A program made the translations under genes and the position numbers. Below the pieces are notes generated by a model. The model was not told where the DNA came from, ran no database searches, and saw only the letters and a list, made by a program, of their open reading frames with translations. From the NCBI RefSeq assembly GCF_030704535.1, contig NC_081807.1:4629001-4693000 (forward strand): a stretch of DNA of 64,000 bases, read 5' to 3'. Within the stretch, counting starts at the first letter, position 1; every line of letters starts with the position of its first letter. Shown in pieces: positions 22,235 to 35,090 of this stretch. This stretch comes from Vitis vinifera (lineage: Eukaryota; Streptophyta; Magnoliopsida; Vitales; Vitaceae).

Positions 22235-23198
22235 GATGTGTATTAATTTTGTATGATATTTTGATTTTTCCTTACAAACACTATCATTAATTATTTTATT
22301 TTATTGAAAAACTTATACAATAAAATAACCAAATGGGAGGATATGTTTGAGACTGTCATCAAGAACCATTTTTTTTTTTCAAGAGTAAAGAAATATGAAT
22401 TTTTTTTTGATTTTCAATTGGTCCTAAATAAGGTTTTTGAGATTTGTTAGGACAATAAGGTATTTGTTGGTAACATATTTTAAGTATTTTTAATTATTTT
22501 CACTTATTTTTTTAGAATTGTTTAAAAATTGAGTATATGTTGTAAAGTCTCAATTATGAGAAGACATTAATATATTTAGTTATTATGTATTTAATTACTA
22601 TATGTTTATTTATTTAGTTATTATATTAGAGTTATTATTTTGAAAAATAAAACTCAAAATGAATTAGTTTTTATTTTTTTTATTACATATATTTTAATTC
22701 CAATTGTGTTGTATATTTTTTTTTTTCTCTTTTTCTCTTTGCATCGTTTTTGGGTTTTAAACCATTGGATGAGAACATAAAAACCAAGAAGGTTTAAATA
22801 TAAAGCAGAGAATTCGAAAATATACACGACACCACTGGATTCATTAATCAAGCTGGAGTTAATTAAACAATGAGAGTATTAGACTCCAATTCAAATACGG
22901 ATGAAACATTTGAATGTGGAGAGTGCTGTCGGTAAAATCATTGAGAGAGATTCCTTTGGGGCGGCAGATTTTGTTTTATGTCGGTAAAATCACTTGAACA
23001 ATTATCATTAACATATGCGCAACCCGTGAGCTCACACCCCCAACCAAAACTTAAAACGTAACCCAATTTATGTCCAGGTTCAATGTACTAAACCACCTGC
23101 CAAGTGGCCAAATCCCCGTCACCATCTTCACCTGCAGCTAACACTAGCAGTGCATAACCACCATTTCTGAGTTCTAAGTTCTAACCACTACCACAGCC
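22235..23198. other. Non-coding 5' flank of 2OGD copy 3
   Basis: AT-rich DNA without a gene lies up to about 22870, where the shared upstream block of the 2OGD family begins. Compared with copies 1 and 4, ~20 bp around the CTACAAAAACC (TATA position) are missing, near 23093. Confidence 0.6.
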
Positions 23199-24409
23199 AT
23201 GGGAGAGGTCGATCCAGCCTTCATCCAAGACACCCAACACAGGCCTGAGCTCGCTGTTATCGAAGCTGAAGGCATCCCCCTCATTGATCTCTCTTCCGCC
23301 AATGCTTCCAACCATGTTTCTCAAATAGCTGATGCATGCAAGAACTGGGGCTTCTTTCAAGTCATCAACCATGGGGTGCCCTCGGAGTCTCGTCGTAAAA
23401 TTGAGGATGCCGCGAGGAAGTTCTTCGCTCTCCCACTGGAGGAGAAGAGGAAGGTGAGTAGAGATGAGGTGAATCCTTTGGGGTACTTTGATACTGAGCA
23501 TACCAAGAACGTTAGGGACTGGAAGGAAGTCTTTGATTTCGTGGTGCCTACCCCCGCCTTCATCCCTGCTTCGCCTGATCCTGACGACAAGGAGCTCAAA
23601 GAGCTGACCAATCAGTGGCCTCAGTACCCTCCTGAATTAAGGTACAAGTTTCACCAGTTAAGGCACAGTCACTACAGTGAATTACTTTTTTTTTTTTGTT
23701 CTAATTGAACTGATTAATACAGGGAGGTATGTGAAGAATATGCTAGAGAAATGGGAAAACTAGCTTTCAAGCTGTTAGGACTCATCTCACTAAGCTTAGG
23801 TTTGCCAGAAAACAGATTCAATATTCTCTTTGAAGAATCAACAAACTTCATCCGCCTCAATCACTACCCACCTTGCCCCATCCCTCACCTAGCTTTGGGC
23901 GTTGGTCGCCACAAGGATTCCAGAGCCTTAACCATCCTTGCCCAGGATGATGTTGGAGGGTTGGAAGTAAAGCGAAAAACCAATGGAGAATGGGTTCGAG
24001 TTAAGCCCACCCCAGATGCTTTTATCATCAATGTTGGGGATATAATTCAGGTACCACCCAAGAACTTTGAATTATAAGTACATGCTTATCAGTACTGTTG
24101 GGATCAAGAAATTTTGCACCCTTTTGGCTAATTATACTGATATTAAACCAGGTCTGGAGCAACGATACTTATGAAAGTGTCGAGCACAGGGTGACGGTGA
24201 ATTCAGAGAGGGAAAGGTTCTCAATTCCGGTCTTTTTCAGTCCCGGGCACCATGTTTGGGTGAAGCCCTTGGAGGAGCTGACGAAGGGAGAAAAGCCAAA
24301 GTACAGAGCATACAACTGGGGAAAGTTCTTTGCTGCGAGAAGGCGCAGTAATTTCAAGAAGCTTGATGTGGAAAACCTCCAAATTTCTCATTTCAAGGTA
24401 TCAGAGTAA
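23199..24409 (+). CDS. 2OG-Fe(II)-dependent dioxygenase copy 3 (DOXC class), intact
   Basis: The three exons are 23199-23641, 23723-24050 and 24152-24409, with canonical AG|GTAC, CAG|GTAC donors and CAG acceptors. They join into a 342-residue soluble protein with no stop. Residues ~26-135 are the N-terminal DIOX_N domain (VINHGVP). The jelly-roll core follows, with Fe(II) ligands H211, D213 (RHKD) and H269 (VEHRV), and the 2-oxoglutarate-binding R279-F-S281. No signal peptide is seen, so it is presumably cytosolic. The family uses O2 and 2-oxoglutarate to hydroxylate or desaturate small molecules such as hormones and phenolics; the substrate here cannot be read. The N-terminus recalls the Arabidopsis At3g19000/At3g19010 group. 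Odd point: Arg at 215 (DSRAL) where other copies have Gly or Val, and the proximal TATA-like stretch is deleted, so its expression may differ. Confidence 0.93.
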
Positions 24410-24708
24410 AAGGGTCAGTGGGACATCATCTATCATGTATTCAATAAGAGCTTGTTTTAGCTCTCTGAAGTTCACCATGCAGTATATAGGATAAGTACAT
24501 GGTGAATTTGGAGATTTGGTGTGAAAATAATAATGTAATTTGCTTGATAAATAAGCAGCAATGAAAGCTGCAGTAATGGAATAGTCACTTTCTTCCTATA
24601 CCAGGAAGAGAATTATTAAGATCAATGGATCCTAAAGAAGCATATAGCACCATTACTTTTTGAGGAAATTATTACAATCACCAATAATTTATGAGGAATT
24701 TGACAGCC

Positions 24709-24780
24709 ATGGGAAAGGTTAATCCAACATTCATCCAACACTCAAAACAAAGGCCAAACTCTTGCTGCCACCTGAACTCA
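24709..24780 (+). pseudogene. Relic of 2OGD exon 1
   Basis: After GACAGCC the sequence reads MGKVNPTFIQHSKQRPN, matching MGEVDPAFIQDTQHRP of the family start. Similarity stops after ~25 codons in unrelated AT-rich DNA. It is a seventh trace of the tandem family, 300 bp behind copy 3. Confidence 0.75.
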
Positions 24781-25620
24781 AAGCACGGGTTACAATTAAT
24801 GTTGGTGGGCAGTGTTCAAATCATATAATAAGTTGAGTAATTTAATAATCAGGTTGAATTAGGTCTTATTTAAATCAATAAAATTAACTTTTTAATTTAA
24901 TTCATTTTCGACTCAATTGATTATAATTATGTTAATACACAATAATTAAATAGATCTACTTAAGTCAAATTTGTGTTGTACGCCTTAATCCTAAAACAAC
25001 TTCTTTATTAAAGGAATCATGCCAGTCAACACAACTTTGATCAATTCAAATGGGTGAAAACATCATGTTTGAGTCAGACTGAGGTATCAAGCATGACCAA
25101 GCCTACCCCAAAGTACCTTCAACCTGCCACGGGAAAGGTTTGGCTAACATTTTATATGTCCAAAAACCTTAACTGCACAACTTATATTAATTGAAAGATA
25201 CATCTCAAGATTTGCAGAAGCAAAACCAAAAATGCCAAAAACAAATTGAGATCAGAACTCAATCCACAGATCACATTGGGAAAAGAAAATGTTTGCAGTT
25301 ACAAACCAATCCGGGCAAGAGAAGAATTCAAGGGGAGGAGTTAACTACTTGACTCTGTATATTTCATTCTTTCTTCCTTTGCATAACTTCTTTATCATTG
25401 AAAAAGAGTGTGACGCAGGTGCATGTGTCATCTATGAAAAGACATAAACTCTGGCAGTCAAAGTGTACGTGTTCTTGAATCCTTAGTCCTTATTTTATTT
25501 CTAGAGTCAATTTCACGGGAAAATTTTTAATCAATTAGATTAGTAGTTGTAGTGAAAACCTACCCAATTGTGCCCTTTAAAATGCTGGGGTGCTGACCAT
25601 CTCTGTAACAGGAAAGGAGT
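24781..25620. other. Non-coding DNA upstream of the methylesterase gene
   Basis: No gene, repeat or tRNA is seen. The last 200 bp presumably hold the methylesterase promoter, but I see no convincing TATA box. Confidence 0.5.
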
Positions 25621-26682
25621 ATGGAAGCAAGGAAGAAGCATATGATTTTTGTTTCCTTTCTGATTTTTCTTGTTTCTTCAGTGTATCCAATGGCATCAGA
25701 GGGGAGACAGGCTAATCCCGTCAAGCACTTTGTTCTAGTTCATGGGTCTTGCCATGGTGCCTGGTCTTGGTACAAGATTGTGGCACTACTAAAATCATCT
25801 GGCCACAAAGTTACTGCTCTGGACTTGGCTGCTTCTGGAATTAACCCAAAACAAGTGGGTGATCTGCGATCAATTTCTTGGTATTTCCAGCCACTGAGGG
25901 ACTTCGTGGAGTCACTCCCTGCAGATGAGAGGGTGGTTCTCGTTGGACACAGCTTGGGTGGATTGGCCATTTCTCAGGCCATGGAGAAGTTCCCAGAAAA
26001 GGTTTCTGTAGCTGTTTTTGTTACTGCCTCAATGCCTGGTCCCACTCTCAACATTTCCACTCTCAATCAAGAGGTACTTCATACATACTATTTTTCTTTT
26101 ACAGAAATTTACTTGCTGATTAAGAGGGGAAGGCTTCCCCTGTTTCTGACTTTTAGCCTGGTTTCTACTTCTTATTGAAGTCACTCAGGAGACAAGGTCC
26201 TCTACTAGACAGCCAGTTCACATATGATAATGGCCCCAACAATCCTCCCACCACTTTCAGCTTTGGCCCCTTGTTCTTATCACTGAATGTGTATCAGTTG
26301 AGCCCAACTGAGGTGAGAACTCCATTTATTAAGGCCTTACAACCAAAATCATGAGACCTTCATTGTTGTTGTCATATCATTTCGGGCACAAATATTCCAG
26401 GACTTGGCACTAGGGACTGTGTTGATGAGACCCGTACGCTTGTTCATTGAAGAAGACATGTCAAATGAGCTCATGTTGTCGAAGAAATATGCCTCGGTTA
26501 AACGTGTCTTTATTATTTCAGAGGAAGACAAGCTGGGGAAAAGGGATTTTCAACTCTGGATGATTGAAAAAAACCCACCTGATGCTGTTAAAGAGATTAA
26601 AGGATCTGATCACATGGTCATGATCTCTAAGCCAAAAGAGCTTTGGGTTCACCTGCAGGCAATTGCTGAGAAGTATTCTTGA
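25621..26682 (+). CDS. Methylesterase-like (MES/hydroxynitrile-lyase family) alpha/beta hydrolase
   Basis: The exons are 25621-26073, 26181-26312 and 26401-26682, all in phase 0 with GT-AG introns, giving 288 residues. Met1 starts a basic n-region and a hydrophobic stretch (residues 8-23), a probable signal peptide that most family members lack. The mature part follows the family: HFVLVHGSCHGAWSWYK (residues 36-52, oxyanion region), nucleophile Ser111 in GHSLGG, Asp238 (SEEDK) and His266 (GSDHM). All three catalytic residues are present. Relatives hydrolyse methyl esters of salicylate, jasmonate or indole acetate, and some act as hydroxynitrile lyases; the substrate cannot be told from sequence. 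It stands alone between 2OGD copies. If read through intron 1 a 185-residue frame results, but the intron-2/exon-3 continuation carries the needed Asp and His, so the spliced form is preferred. Confidence 0.93.
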
Positions 26683-26999
26683 TGTTGTCATACCATTATG
26701 TGGAAAATGAAACAATTGAATGAGCAGGAAAAGAAAAAAAGTTTCAATAGAAATTGGTACTTTGAGCCGTGGATTGATTCAAAGAAATTTTTACTAATAG
26801 AACATCATAGTTCAGATGTATCAAACAATTAAATGTATTGCAATATACAACTATATTTCAGGAGTTTTAACAGAGTGTGCAGAAAATCAAACTGAAGTTC
26901 AAATCATCCCAAGCTTCATATCTGTCTTTCTTCTACAGGGTCATAAGCCCTGGATTTCAGATCTAAAATCAAATTTAAAGGGAAGAGAAATAAAGTGAA

Positions 27000-27126
27000 G
27001 ATAAGGTGTTTTATCTTGGGAAAGTCGAGGAGGGCATCAAGGCTTTAATTTTAAGCTATGGATGATTGAAAAAAGAACAAAGAAAAACAGCCAGAGGGAG
27101 TCGAAGGGATCAAAGGACCTGATCAT
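27000..27126 (+). pseudogene. Relic of methylesterase exon 3
   Basis: Starting near 27017 (TTGGGAAAG) the DNA resembles exon 3 of the gene 320 bp upstream: LGK, then FKLWMIEK against FQLWMIEK, then GIKGPDH against EIKGSDH, with small indels and stops. It is a decayed tandem copy of which only ~35 codons remain. Confidence 0.75.
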
Positions 27127-30100
27127 CCTACTTTGAAAAAAGAAAGGGACCGGAGCAATTAGTATTCTTCCATTGCCAGTTCATCAAAGGAATCCAATGA
27201 TTGCTTCCAAGTCCAAATATGACATGTGGATCACATGTATCACCTCTATGATTAGCATACAAATAAATTATATCCCCCATAGAAATCAAAGCTAATATAA
27301 ATATGACCATGATAGGCAACGTGTAACAGTTCATAATTGACCAAGACTAATGTTTCCCAGGAAAAGGAAGAGATCTTGGATGCGATTTCTTTCTTCAAAT
27401 CCACACTATGGCATTCAAAATTATCAAAATTTCAGTGTTAGGTATTTTAAATGATATTACTACATTTTTAATCACAGACCCAATGATTCTAAGGCATGTC
27501 TAATATTGGGGGCCTTAAAATAACTTGACTTTATTAAAATAAGGGGTTGGTGTTAGGAAAATCTGCATTTTATATGGCGGATAAATGATCGTGCCCATGG
27601 AGAACCCAAGATTTGCTTTGTTCTTATCATCCATCATATATAGAAGCTATTGCCCCAAAAGATTCATATTAAGATTTTGTGGGTGTTCATACTCTGCAAC
27701 TGCGCAGATGCACCAAATTAATGCAGAAGGTTAGCTCAAAGTTGTTCAAAATTTATGAGTTTGATGAGTACTAAAGTCCTGCTGGGACTATGAAAATCAA
27801 GTCATCTTCCATTTTTGACAAAAGAAACCATATTAAGAATGATGGAAACAGACTTTTATTTCATCTGATTCCACTTAATAATCGCCATTATAGCTTTTCT
27901 TCATCTAGACCCCATTTTCTTCTTCTTGATCTTCCCAGAATGATCACCAATTGAAAAAGAGTATCAAACCCATATCAAGCAAGAAAATAATTGATACCCA
28001 AGAAATATTTTTTCCTGATCTTGCAAGTATATTAAAGCCTTTCTTAATCATCATTACATCTTTTCTTTCTCCAGACTCTATTTTCCCTCAGATCTTCGCT
28101 CTTCTCCTTGATCCACCCAACAAGATTATTACCAAAGGAACAGCACATAAAATCGTGTGAAGCAAGCAAATAATCAGCACCCAAACAACTGAAGATTCGT
28201 TTCCAAAGCTATCAGCAAATGAATTTGCAGAAAATGAAGCTCACCCAGAACAAAATTTAATCAAAGTTTACATAGATGTGTATATATACTCTCTCCTATC
28301 AAACATGCACATCCTTTAGAAAATCTATCAAGGCAAAAAAGAACCCTCAACATATACAATGGCCAATGAGCATTCTGGTAAGGAAGGAAACTACAAGACG
28401 AAGAATTCAAAGAAGAAAACCGATAAAAGGGACAGAAACATCATTGCCAACTGAGGCTGAGTTTGCCAAAAGCGGCGTGGCATTGTGGTTGATGACTAGC
28501 CCGACTGCCTCCGCGAAAACAAGCACAAACTCTACTGCCATTTTCAGCAGTGATATACACATTTCCAGTCTCTGAATCACCATTACAGCAAGAGAAATGC
28601 TTATATACTCTTGGCTATACTGTTCTCTTTATCGCATCCCCGCGTCTCTCTCTCTATTTGAGTCTTGGTCTCCATTAATATATATATACTACAAGCTGTT
28701 GATTTGCCATGGCGATAATCAAAGGCAGGTTCAAAAATGGCCTTTGGACTCCTCCAAGGGACACCCCACCTTTCTCTCTCAAACAGTCAAACCCATATAC
28801 AAATAATATCGCCCCACGCTTTTTTTACACTCAAGTTGGCGATTAGTGATTAGGCATATGAGTGAGTTATCCGATCTGAACACAGGACAAGCTTCAAGAT
28901 ATGAAATCTGCGTGTATTTTTATATGACTGCTCGATGGATTTGAGGGTTGAGTTCTCCTTGGAAACAGTCACATGGAAACAAGAATGATAGACCCAGCTG
29001 ATTTTCACCTTAAATAGAATTACCCTGACAATGAAACCATTACCCAAGTGGGTTTATAATTATACCACAGCTTGTCTCAGGACCCTTATCCACCCCTTCG
29101 AAAAAAAAAAAAAAAAATCTTTTTGAAAAAAGTGTTACAACCCTAGATAAGGAGTGGATAAGGATGTGAATTATTGAGATGGCAGCAGATTTATGGTTAG
29201 GAATAAGGGAAATAGTGCCACAGAAATGCAGATCAGACTGTATGGGAGGTGTCAATTTCAGGGGTGGTTCAGAAAATAAATAAATAATTTTTTTGTCTGT
29301 GGACCTTTGCCTAAAGAATCTGAGCAATATTGTTAATCGACATGCATTATTTAATGCTGAAATCGTAACATTTCTTTCAAATCTTGAAAGAATATGGTAT
29401 ATGCCCGGAACATCTCAACTCTAATTGCCTAGAATAAGTATGAAAAGTTCTGCTAATTTTGGAATTATAGTTTAGCAATGAGTATAGCAACTTACGAAGA
29501 GAGGTCATTTTTTTTTATGGGTTGGAGTGAATTTTGAGTACTCTACAAGGATTATAGGTAGCTATTTTAGAAAAATACTAAGATATCGAATTTCAAATTA
29601 AAATTTTAAAAATATGTAATGAAATCTAAACTGTTAAATAAAGATACAAATAATTAAGATTGAGATATAAATAAATGTGATGTACATATAAAGAAATGAA
29701 ATCGATGTTTAAACAAATAAGATCAAAGTACAATGTAATAAGAGTAAGGTATGACATAATAGGACTCATATATGATACAAATGAATGAAACTTGATTACA
29801 AAATAATGAGACCTAAATTATAAATATATTGCCACTTGGTTAGTAATGTGTTTTAGTAAGCCTAAAAACTTTCTTATATATATAATTTTTACAAAATTAA
29901 GAATAATTTTCTCATGAATTCAATCTATGAATATGAAATTAGTATATATATATATATATCAATATGTGTCACATGATTTTTTTTTACTAATATGAAATTA
30001 GTGTTAACACCTTTGTCGAAAAATTCATTGAGGTCCATCTATGGAGATAAAACTTAATATTTGATTGACTCATTGAAGAATTAATATGTTAAAGTTCTAG

Positions 30101-30545
30101 AGATTATAAAAATTTCAATCTAATTCTAGTGGGACTTTGAAAGCAACCAACAAAAGAAATCTTGATATGGTTGTCAATGATATAAAGAGACTTTAACTTG
30201 ATGAAGTAAAGGTTGATTTCCTTGATTAGAACTCAAGATGCTTCCACATTGGGATAAATGAGTTTAAAGGATCCAAGTATAAAGAAAATGTGCAAAGTGA
30301 GTATGATTTAGATACTTTTAAGTTTGGTAATACTTGGTCTTTGTAATTGATCATTATACAATGGATTGTTTAATAGTGGGGATGACTTGTGGTTTTTCCT
30401 TTGAATATAGTTTACATGTAACATGTGATTATTTTTATTTTATTTATTTGTCACATACTCATATTATTATAGTACTTTGTTTTAATTATATTTGTGTAAT
30501 GGATTGAAATATATTTTATTTAAAAGTATATTAATTGATAGGTAG
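27127..30545. other. Non-coding, no gene recognised
   Basis: Short frames only. A pyrimidine-rich, somewhat GC-richer patch at 28280-28830 (with a 44-residue minus-strand frame beginning MAVEFVLVFAEAVGL near 28555) could be the remains of a transcribed region, but I cannot assign it. From 29340 on the DNA is plain AT-rich with an (AT)n run at 29943-29960. Confidence 0.45.
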
Positions 30546-30955
30546 GTGAATCAATTGATTGGACATCAAATAATTTTATGTATAGAATGTTGAATTACTA
30601 ATTTTCCTAAAAGCTTAAACTTATAAGATTTGGGTTCAATATACATTTCATGCTTTTTAACACCATATCTTATGTGTGGCCCCATATCCACACGTGAAGG
30701 GACAAACAAACAAATGCAAATACCCTTTTCTAGACTTTCAAACATGCAAATGAGGAACAAACATACGAATTGCGAAGAGGTGGCTTGAACCCACGACCCC
30801 CAGTCAAACCAAGCTCTGATACCATGTTAAATGGGTTTGAATATAATTCATCCCTAAAAGCTTGCTTAAAGGGAGAGGGTGCCCAATCCACATATATAAA
30901 CAACATAATAACCCGGTAACTTGGCGATGTGGAACAAATTCAACTTCTAACATAG
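30546..30955 (-). mobile_element. Small LTR element (TRIM-like), minus strand
   Basis: The minus strand has a perfect initiator-tRNA-Met primer-binding site, TGGTATCAGAGC (30813-30824), preceded by a short LTR-like stretch beginning TGTTAGAAGTTGAA (top end near 30950) and ending at AACCCA just before the site. The internal part is only ~150 bp with no coding capacity. A second, partly deleted LTR follows (TGTTAAAAAGC...ATTCAACA). Terminal repeats of ~130 bp and the lack of genes fit a TRIM. The two LTRs are poorly matched, so exact borders are approximate. Confidence 0.6.
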
Positions 30956-32963
30956 AAAATTAAAATTATAAATATGGAGTTAGAAAATTTTCATTTATAC
31001 GAATATGGTATTACAACTTTTGTAACTCCATCATTATGAGATTTAATTTATATATAAAGTTTATGACTAATAGAGGAAGATGAAAAAGTGTAATTTATAT
31101 AATTACATGAATGTATTCAAGTTGGTAGTTTACTATTGTCCATTAATTTATATATAATGTTTAAAAATAATGAGTATAACTCTCATATAATCTTTTATGA
31201 GAAGATTAAGAGTTATAAATCTTTTTTTAAAGTTAAGGTCCTAAGTTGTATTGTATTCTTATGTTTTTAGTTGTTTTGCTTATAACAACATATACCACAC
31301 AATTGTCTCATCTACTAAATGAGAATGATGAGTTGAATACCTTGACCCAACAATTCACAAAGTGACTCGAACTCACTTTAAAAGTGTTATCGGTATCATG
31401 GATTAAGACAAAAATATAATTATTATTTTGTCATTTCTTTATTTCTTATAACTATTATGCTTTATGCATCCAAATTGATTTTCCAAAATAATTATTTCAC
31501 ATAAAGTTTATGTAACAATTGATATTAGTGTCAATCAATTTTGGATCATAAAACATATTTTTCGAATTTTGGTTATTATTTGATCTTATGGACAACTAAA
31601 GTATATATATGATATGATGAATTTGAATAATGAATCAATATACATTTTCAATGTTTCATAATTTTAATTATATCTATTGCATAACTTTACGAAAGTTGCA
31701 AAAATATGATTTGTAATTTAAACATGTAATAATTGAAATCTTAAGAGATAGTTTTATCTAGTATGATGTTTACTTGTTTGTTTATTGATCATGTTATATG
31801 TTGTTCAATTTATGAAACAAGTGTTAATTAATCCAACTAAGGATCATCACTATGTTTGATCATATGATAGAAGTTCAATAATAAAATATTTATGAAGTTT
31901 TTACCCAACAGAATTAAACATTTTTATGTTTAATACTTTTATTTTAATAGTTATTATCATATTTATGTAATTTATAAATTATTATAATAGTTAATATAAC
32001 CTTAATTGTTGTTTTTAAATTAATATTCTAGTGTATTAAGGAAGACATCAAAGTTTCCCTTCAAATAAGATTAGAAATGCTTCCCTTTAGGGAAATCACA
32101 TTTCTAAATCATGGTTATTAGCTTTTGTAGGAACACTGGTTAGTGTTGTGGTTCTCCCAAGGGGATAAAATCTATGTCCTGGTTAAGCTCATCAATTTCC
32201 AACTATTTGGACCCAAAATCTATGTCCTATCAATAAGGCAAATACCCCAAGATCAAAACAAACTCAACTATTGCTTGCAATCAAGCTCATATATCTAATT
32301 CATTCTTCCAAAAAAGATTAGCCAATTCAAAACCAAAAATGATACTACAAGTTACTCAAGATTCATTCCATTGATAACTAATACAGTTGCTATTGAGGAA
32401 ATTGGCAAATACTAACAAAGATCTATATATGATAACGAGAATTACAAACAAGAGATCTCTAGTAAATTAAACAACATACCCTTAAATTTGATTTAAGTAA
32501 AAATCCAAAAATCAATTCACTTAAACAAAGTACATGTGTATAACTACTACATAACAATAAATATTTCGAAGAGCCAGACTGCATCTACAAAGTCCACATA
32601 AGTAGAAGCTAGAACTCCTAGTCCAAAGATGCCTTGGCTTTGGGTGGTGTCAATATGCTTGTTGGACATGGGAAGCACACTCCTAACAACGCCTGTATGC
32701 TTGCCTTTAGGCACTACATCTAGAGACCCTATTGCTTCCATTCCTTGAGTGGTGACAATCAATAAAATAATCAACCTAAAAAAACACAAATACAATAGGA
32801 AAAGCTAAGGTGCATTCACTTGCAAAATCTAGAAAATCTTACATAAATTACCCTGAATGAATTCACACGTTAACTAAGTTCTTCCTAAGAACTCAAGGAA
32901 CCAACCCCAAAAAGTAGGGAAAGGCTCTTTGCTTCTGACCTTGTCCACCTCAAGAAACCTCTC
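30956..32963. other. Non-coding AT-rich DNA
   Basis: No gene, RNA or clear repeat is seen. The minus-strand frame at 32547-32795 shows no family I know. Confidence 0.45.
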
Positions 32964-34339
32964 TGTGGACCTGCATTTTTCACATGCGTCCCCACTCGAT
33001 TGGCGAGACTCTTTTTTTATTTGTGAAAAATTATTTAGTTTTGGAAAAGTTGGAGCCGCCACTTATTTTATTTTTATTTTAAAGGGAAAATAAAACAAGA
33101 AAGAAAAACCCTAAAATGTGACTCCATAATTTTTGAAAAAAACATGTCTTTGAAAAACCCGAGTCTAGGTCCGGGGATCAGGTTACTTATTGGGAAGGTA
33201 CCTCTAGGAGGTAGCACCCTTCTAAGCCCTAAAGAGGTCTTTACTGACTAAATTGGGGAAATGAGGCAATTAATTGATTAATTATGGATACTTAAGTAAG
33301 CTAGGTGATTTTCAGAAAGTAGCATGCTAAATAAGGAGATCAATCACAATAAAGGAGAGTTAGGGTGCGTACCTGAACCACTTCTTAAGCACTATCATTA
33401 AACATCAATGGTTAATTCAGAAATATGACACACGACATGCATTTTATCAAGGATGATCAAACAAGCATCGAGGCAATCAAGTATGGCATCAAACAAGGGT
33501 AATGACATGCATATTCATGAGATTTTGGGAACGTACCTGGATAGCATATATAACTCCTAATGCACTTCCTCAGAACATGAGGGTTAGATAATAGATAATA
33601 GATAATAAATAATAAATCCTAGCATGCTTATCTAATTAATTAGCAAAAATTATCAGAACTCGGAATAATTAATTATCATACATATCTTGTATACAATTCC
33701 TAAAAAGAAAAAAAGTAAATATGATTATGATAAATAGTAGGGTGGTAGCAAAAGTAAATTTTGAAAAGATTTTCTTATGTAGGGGTTTCACCAATTCCCC
33801 AAATTAATATACATGAATTTAGCCTAAAATTGTTCCATTTATTTGGGACCACAAGCTTTGATTCGCGTTTTGTTTAAAACCAAAATTTTTGTTGAAAATT
33901 GAGAAGGATATTTTTGTTGAAAATTGAGAAGGATGCAAACTGATTAAGATATGGTTGCATGTTATTTTTTAAAAAAGAAAATAGATTTTGATTCTAGAGG
34001 CTTTAAATGAATAATAAAAAAAAAATTTTAAAAAGGGTTTTTTTGAGAAAAAGAGTTTTGTTTTAAAATAAAAGAAATTAATTTTTAAAATAACAAAAAT
34101 AGAAAACAAAATATCAATCAAAACAAAAGGAAACAAAGATCACGAAATAAAGATTTTAGAAAATCTTATCAATTAAAGTGGTGAGAGTAAAGGCCAACCT
34201 TCATGGGTTTCCAGTGGTCCTAAAAAAAAATTGACCAACAATCACTAAGACAACAAATTTATGACTTCCTAATCAAACAAACTAACAAAATTATCATTCA
34301 AAAACTAACATTTAGATTTCAAGAAACACATGAATAACT

Positions 34340-35090
34340 AGAATTAGACTAATTGGAATTAAAAATGTAAACTTTACCTCACAAGATCGATTAAACTAAA
34401 GAATTAAGATCGATAACACATTCAAATTAAAAATAAACTAGAATTTAAACTAATCGGAATTAAAAATATAAACTTTACCTTACAAGACCAATTAAACTAA
34501 TAGATTAAGATCAATGACTCATTCGAATTAAAAATAAACTAAAATTAAACTAATTAGAATTAAAAATATAAATTTTACCTTACAAGTCCAATTAAACTAA
34601 TAGATTTAAGATCAATAACTCATTCAAATTAAAAATAAACTAAAATTAAACTAATCGGAATTAAAAATATAAACTTTACCTTACAAGTCCAATTAAACTA
34701 ATAGATTTAAGATCAATAACTCATTCAAATTAAAAATAAACTAAAATTAAACTAATTGGAATTAAAAATATAAATTTTATCTCACAAGGACAATTAAACC
34801 AAAGAATTAAAATCGATAACTCATTCAAATTAAAAATAAACTAAAATTAAACTAATTGGAATTAAAAATATAAATTTTATCTCACAAGGTCGATTAAACT
34901 AAAGAATTAAGATCGATAACTCATTCAAATTAAAAATAAACTAAAATTAAACTAATTAGAATTAAAAATATAAATTTTATCTCACAAGGTCAATTAAACT
35001 AAATAATTAAGATCGATAACTCATTCAAATTTAAAAATAAACTAATTGGAATTAAAAATATAAACTTTATTTAAACTTTCATGTAAATTA
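34340..35090. repeat. ~110-bp tandem repeat array in U2, ~7 copies
   Basis: Each unit contains TAATTGGAATTAAAAATATA, then ACTTTACCTTACAAG, AATTAAACTAA, AAGATCGATAACTCATTC and AAATTAAAAATAAACTA. Period is about 105-112 bp. Neighbouring units differ by a few bases, and the last one is truncated. It has no coding capacity. Confidence 0.88.

Noticed and set aside
28430-28560. Short minus-strand frame starting MAVEFVLVFAEAVGL
   Set aside because: About 44 residues, no recognisable family, no relatives in the window and no clear splice partners.
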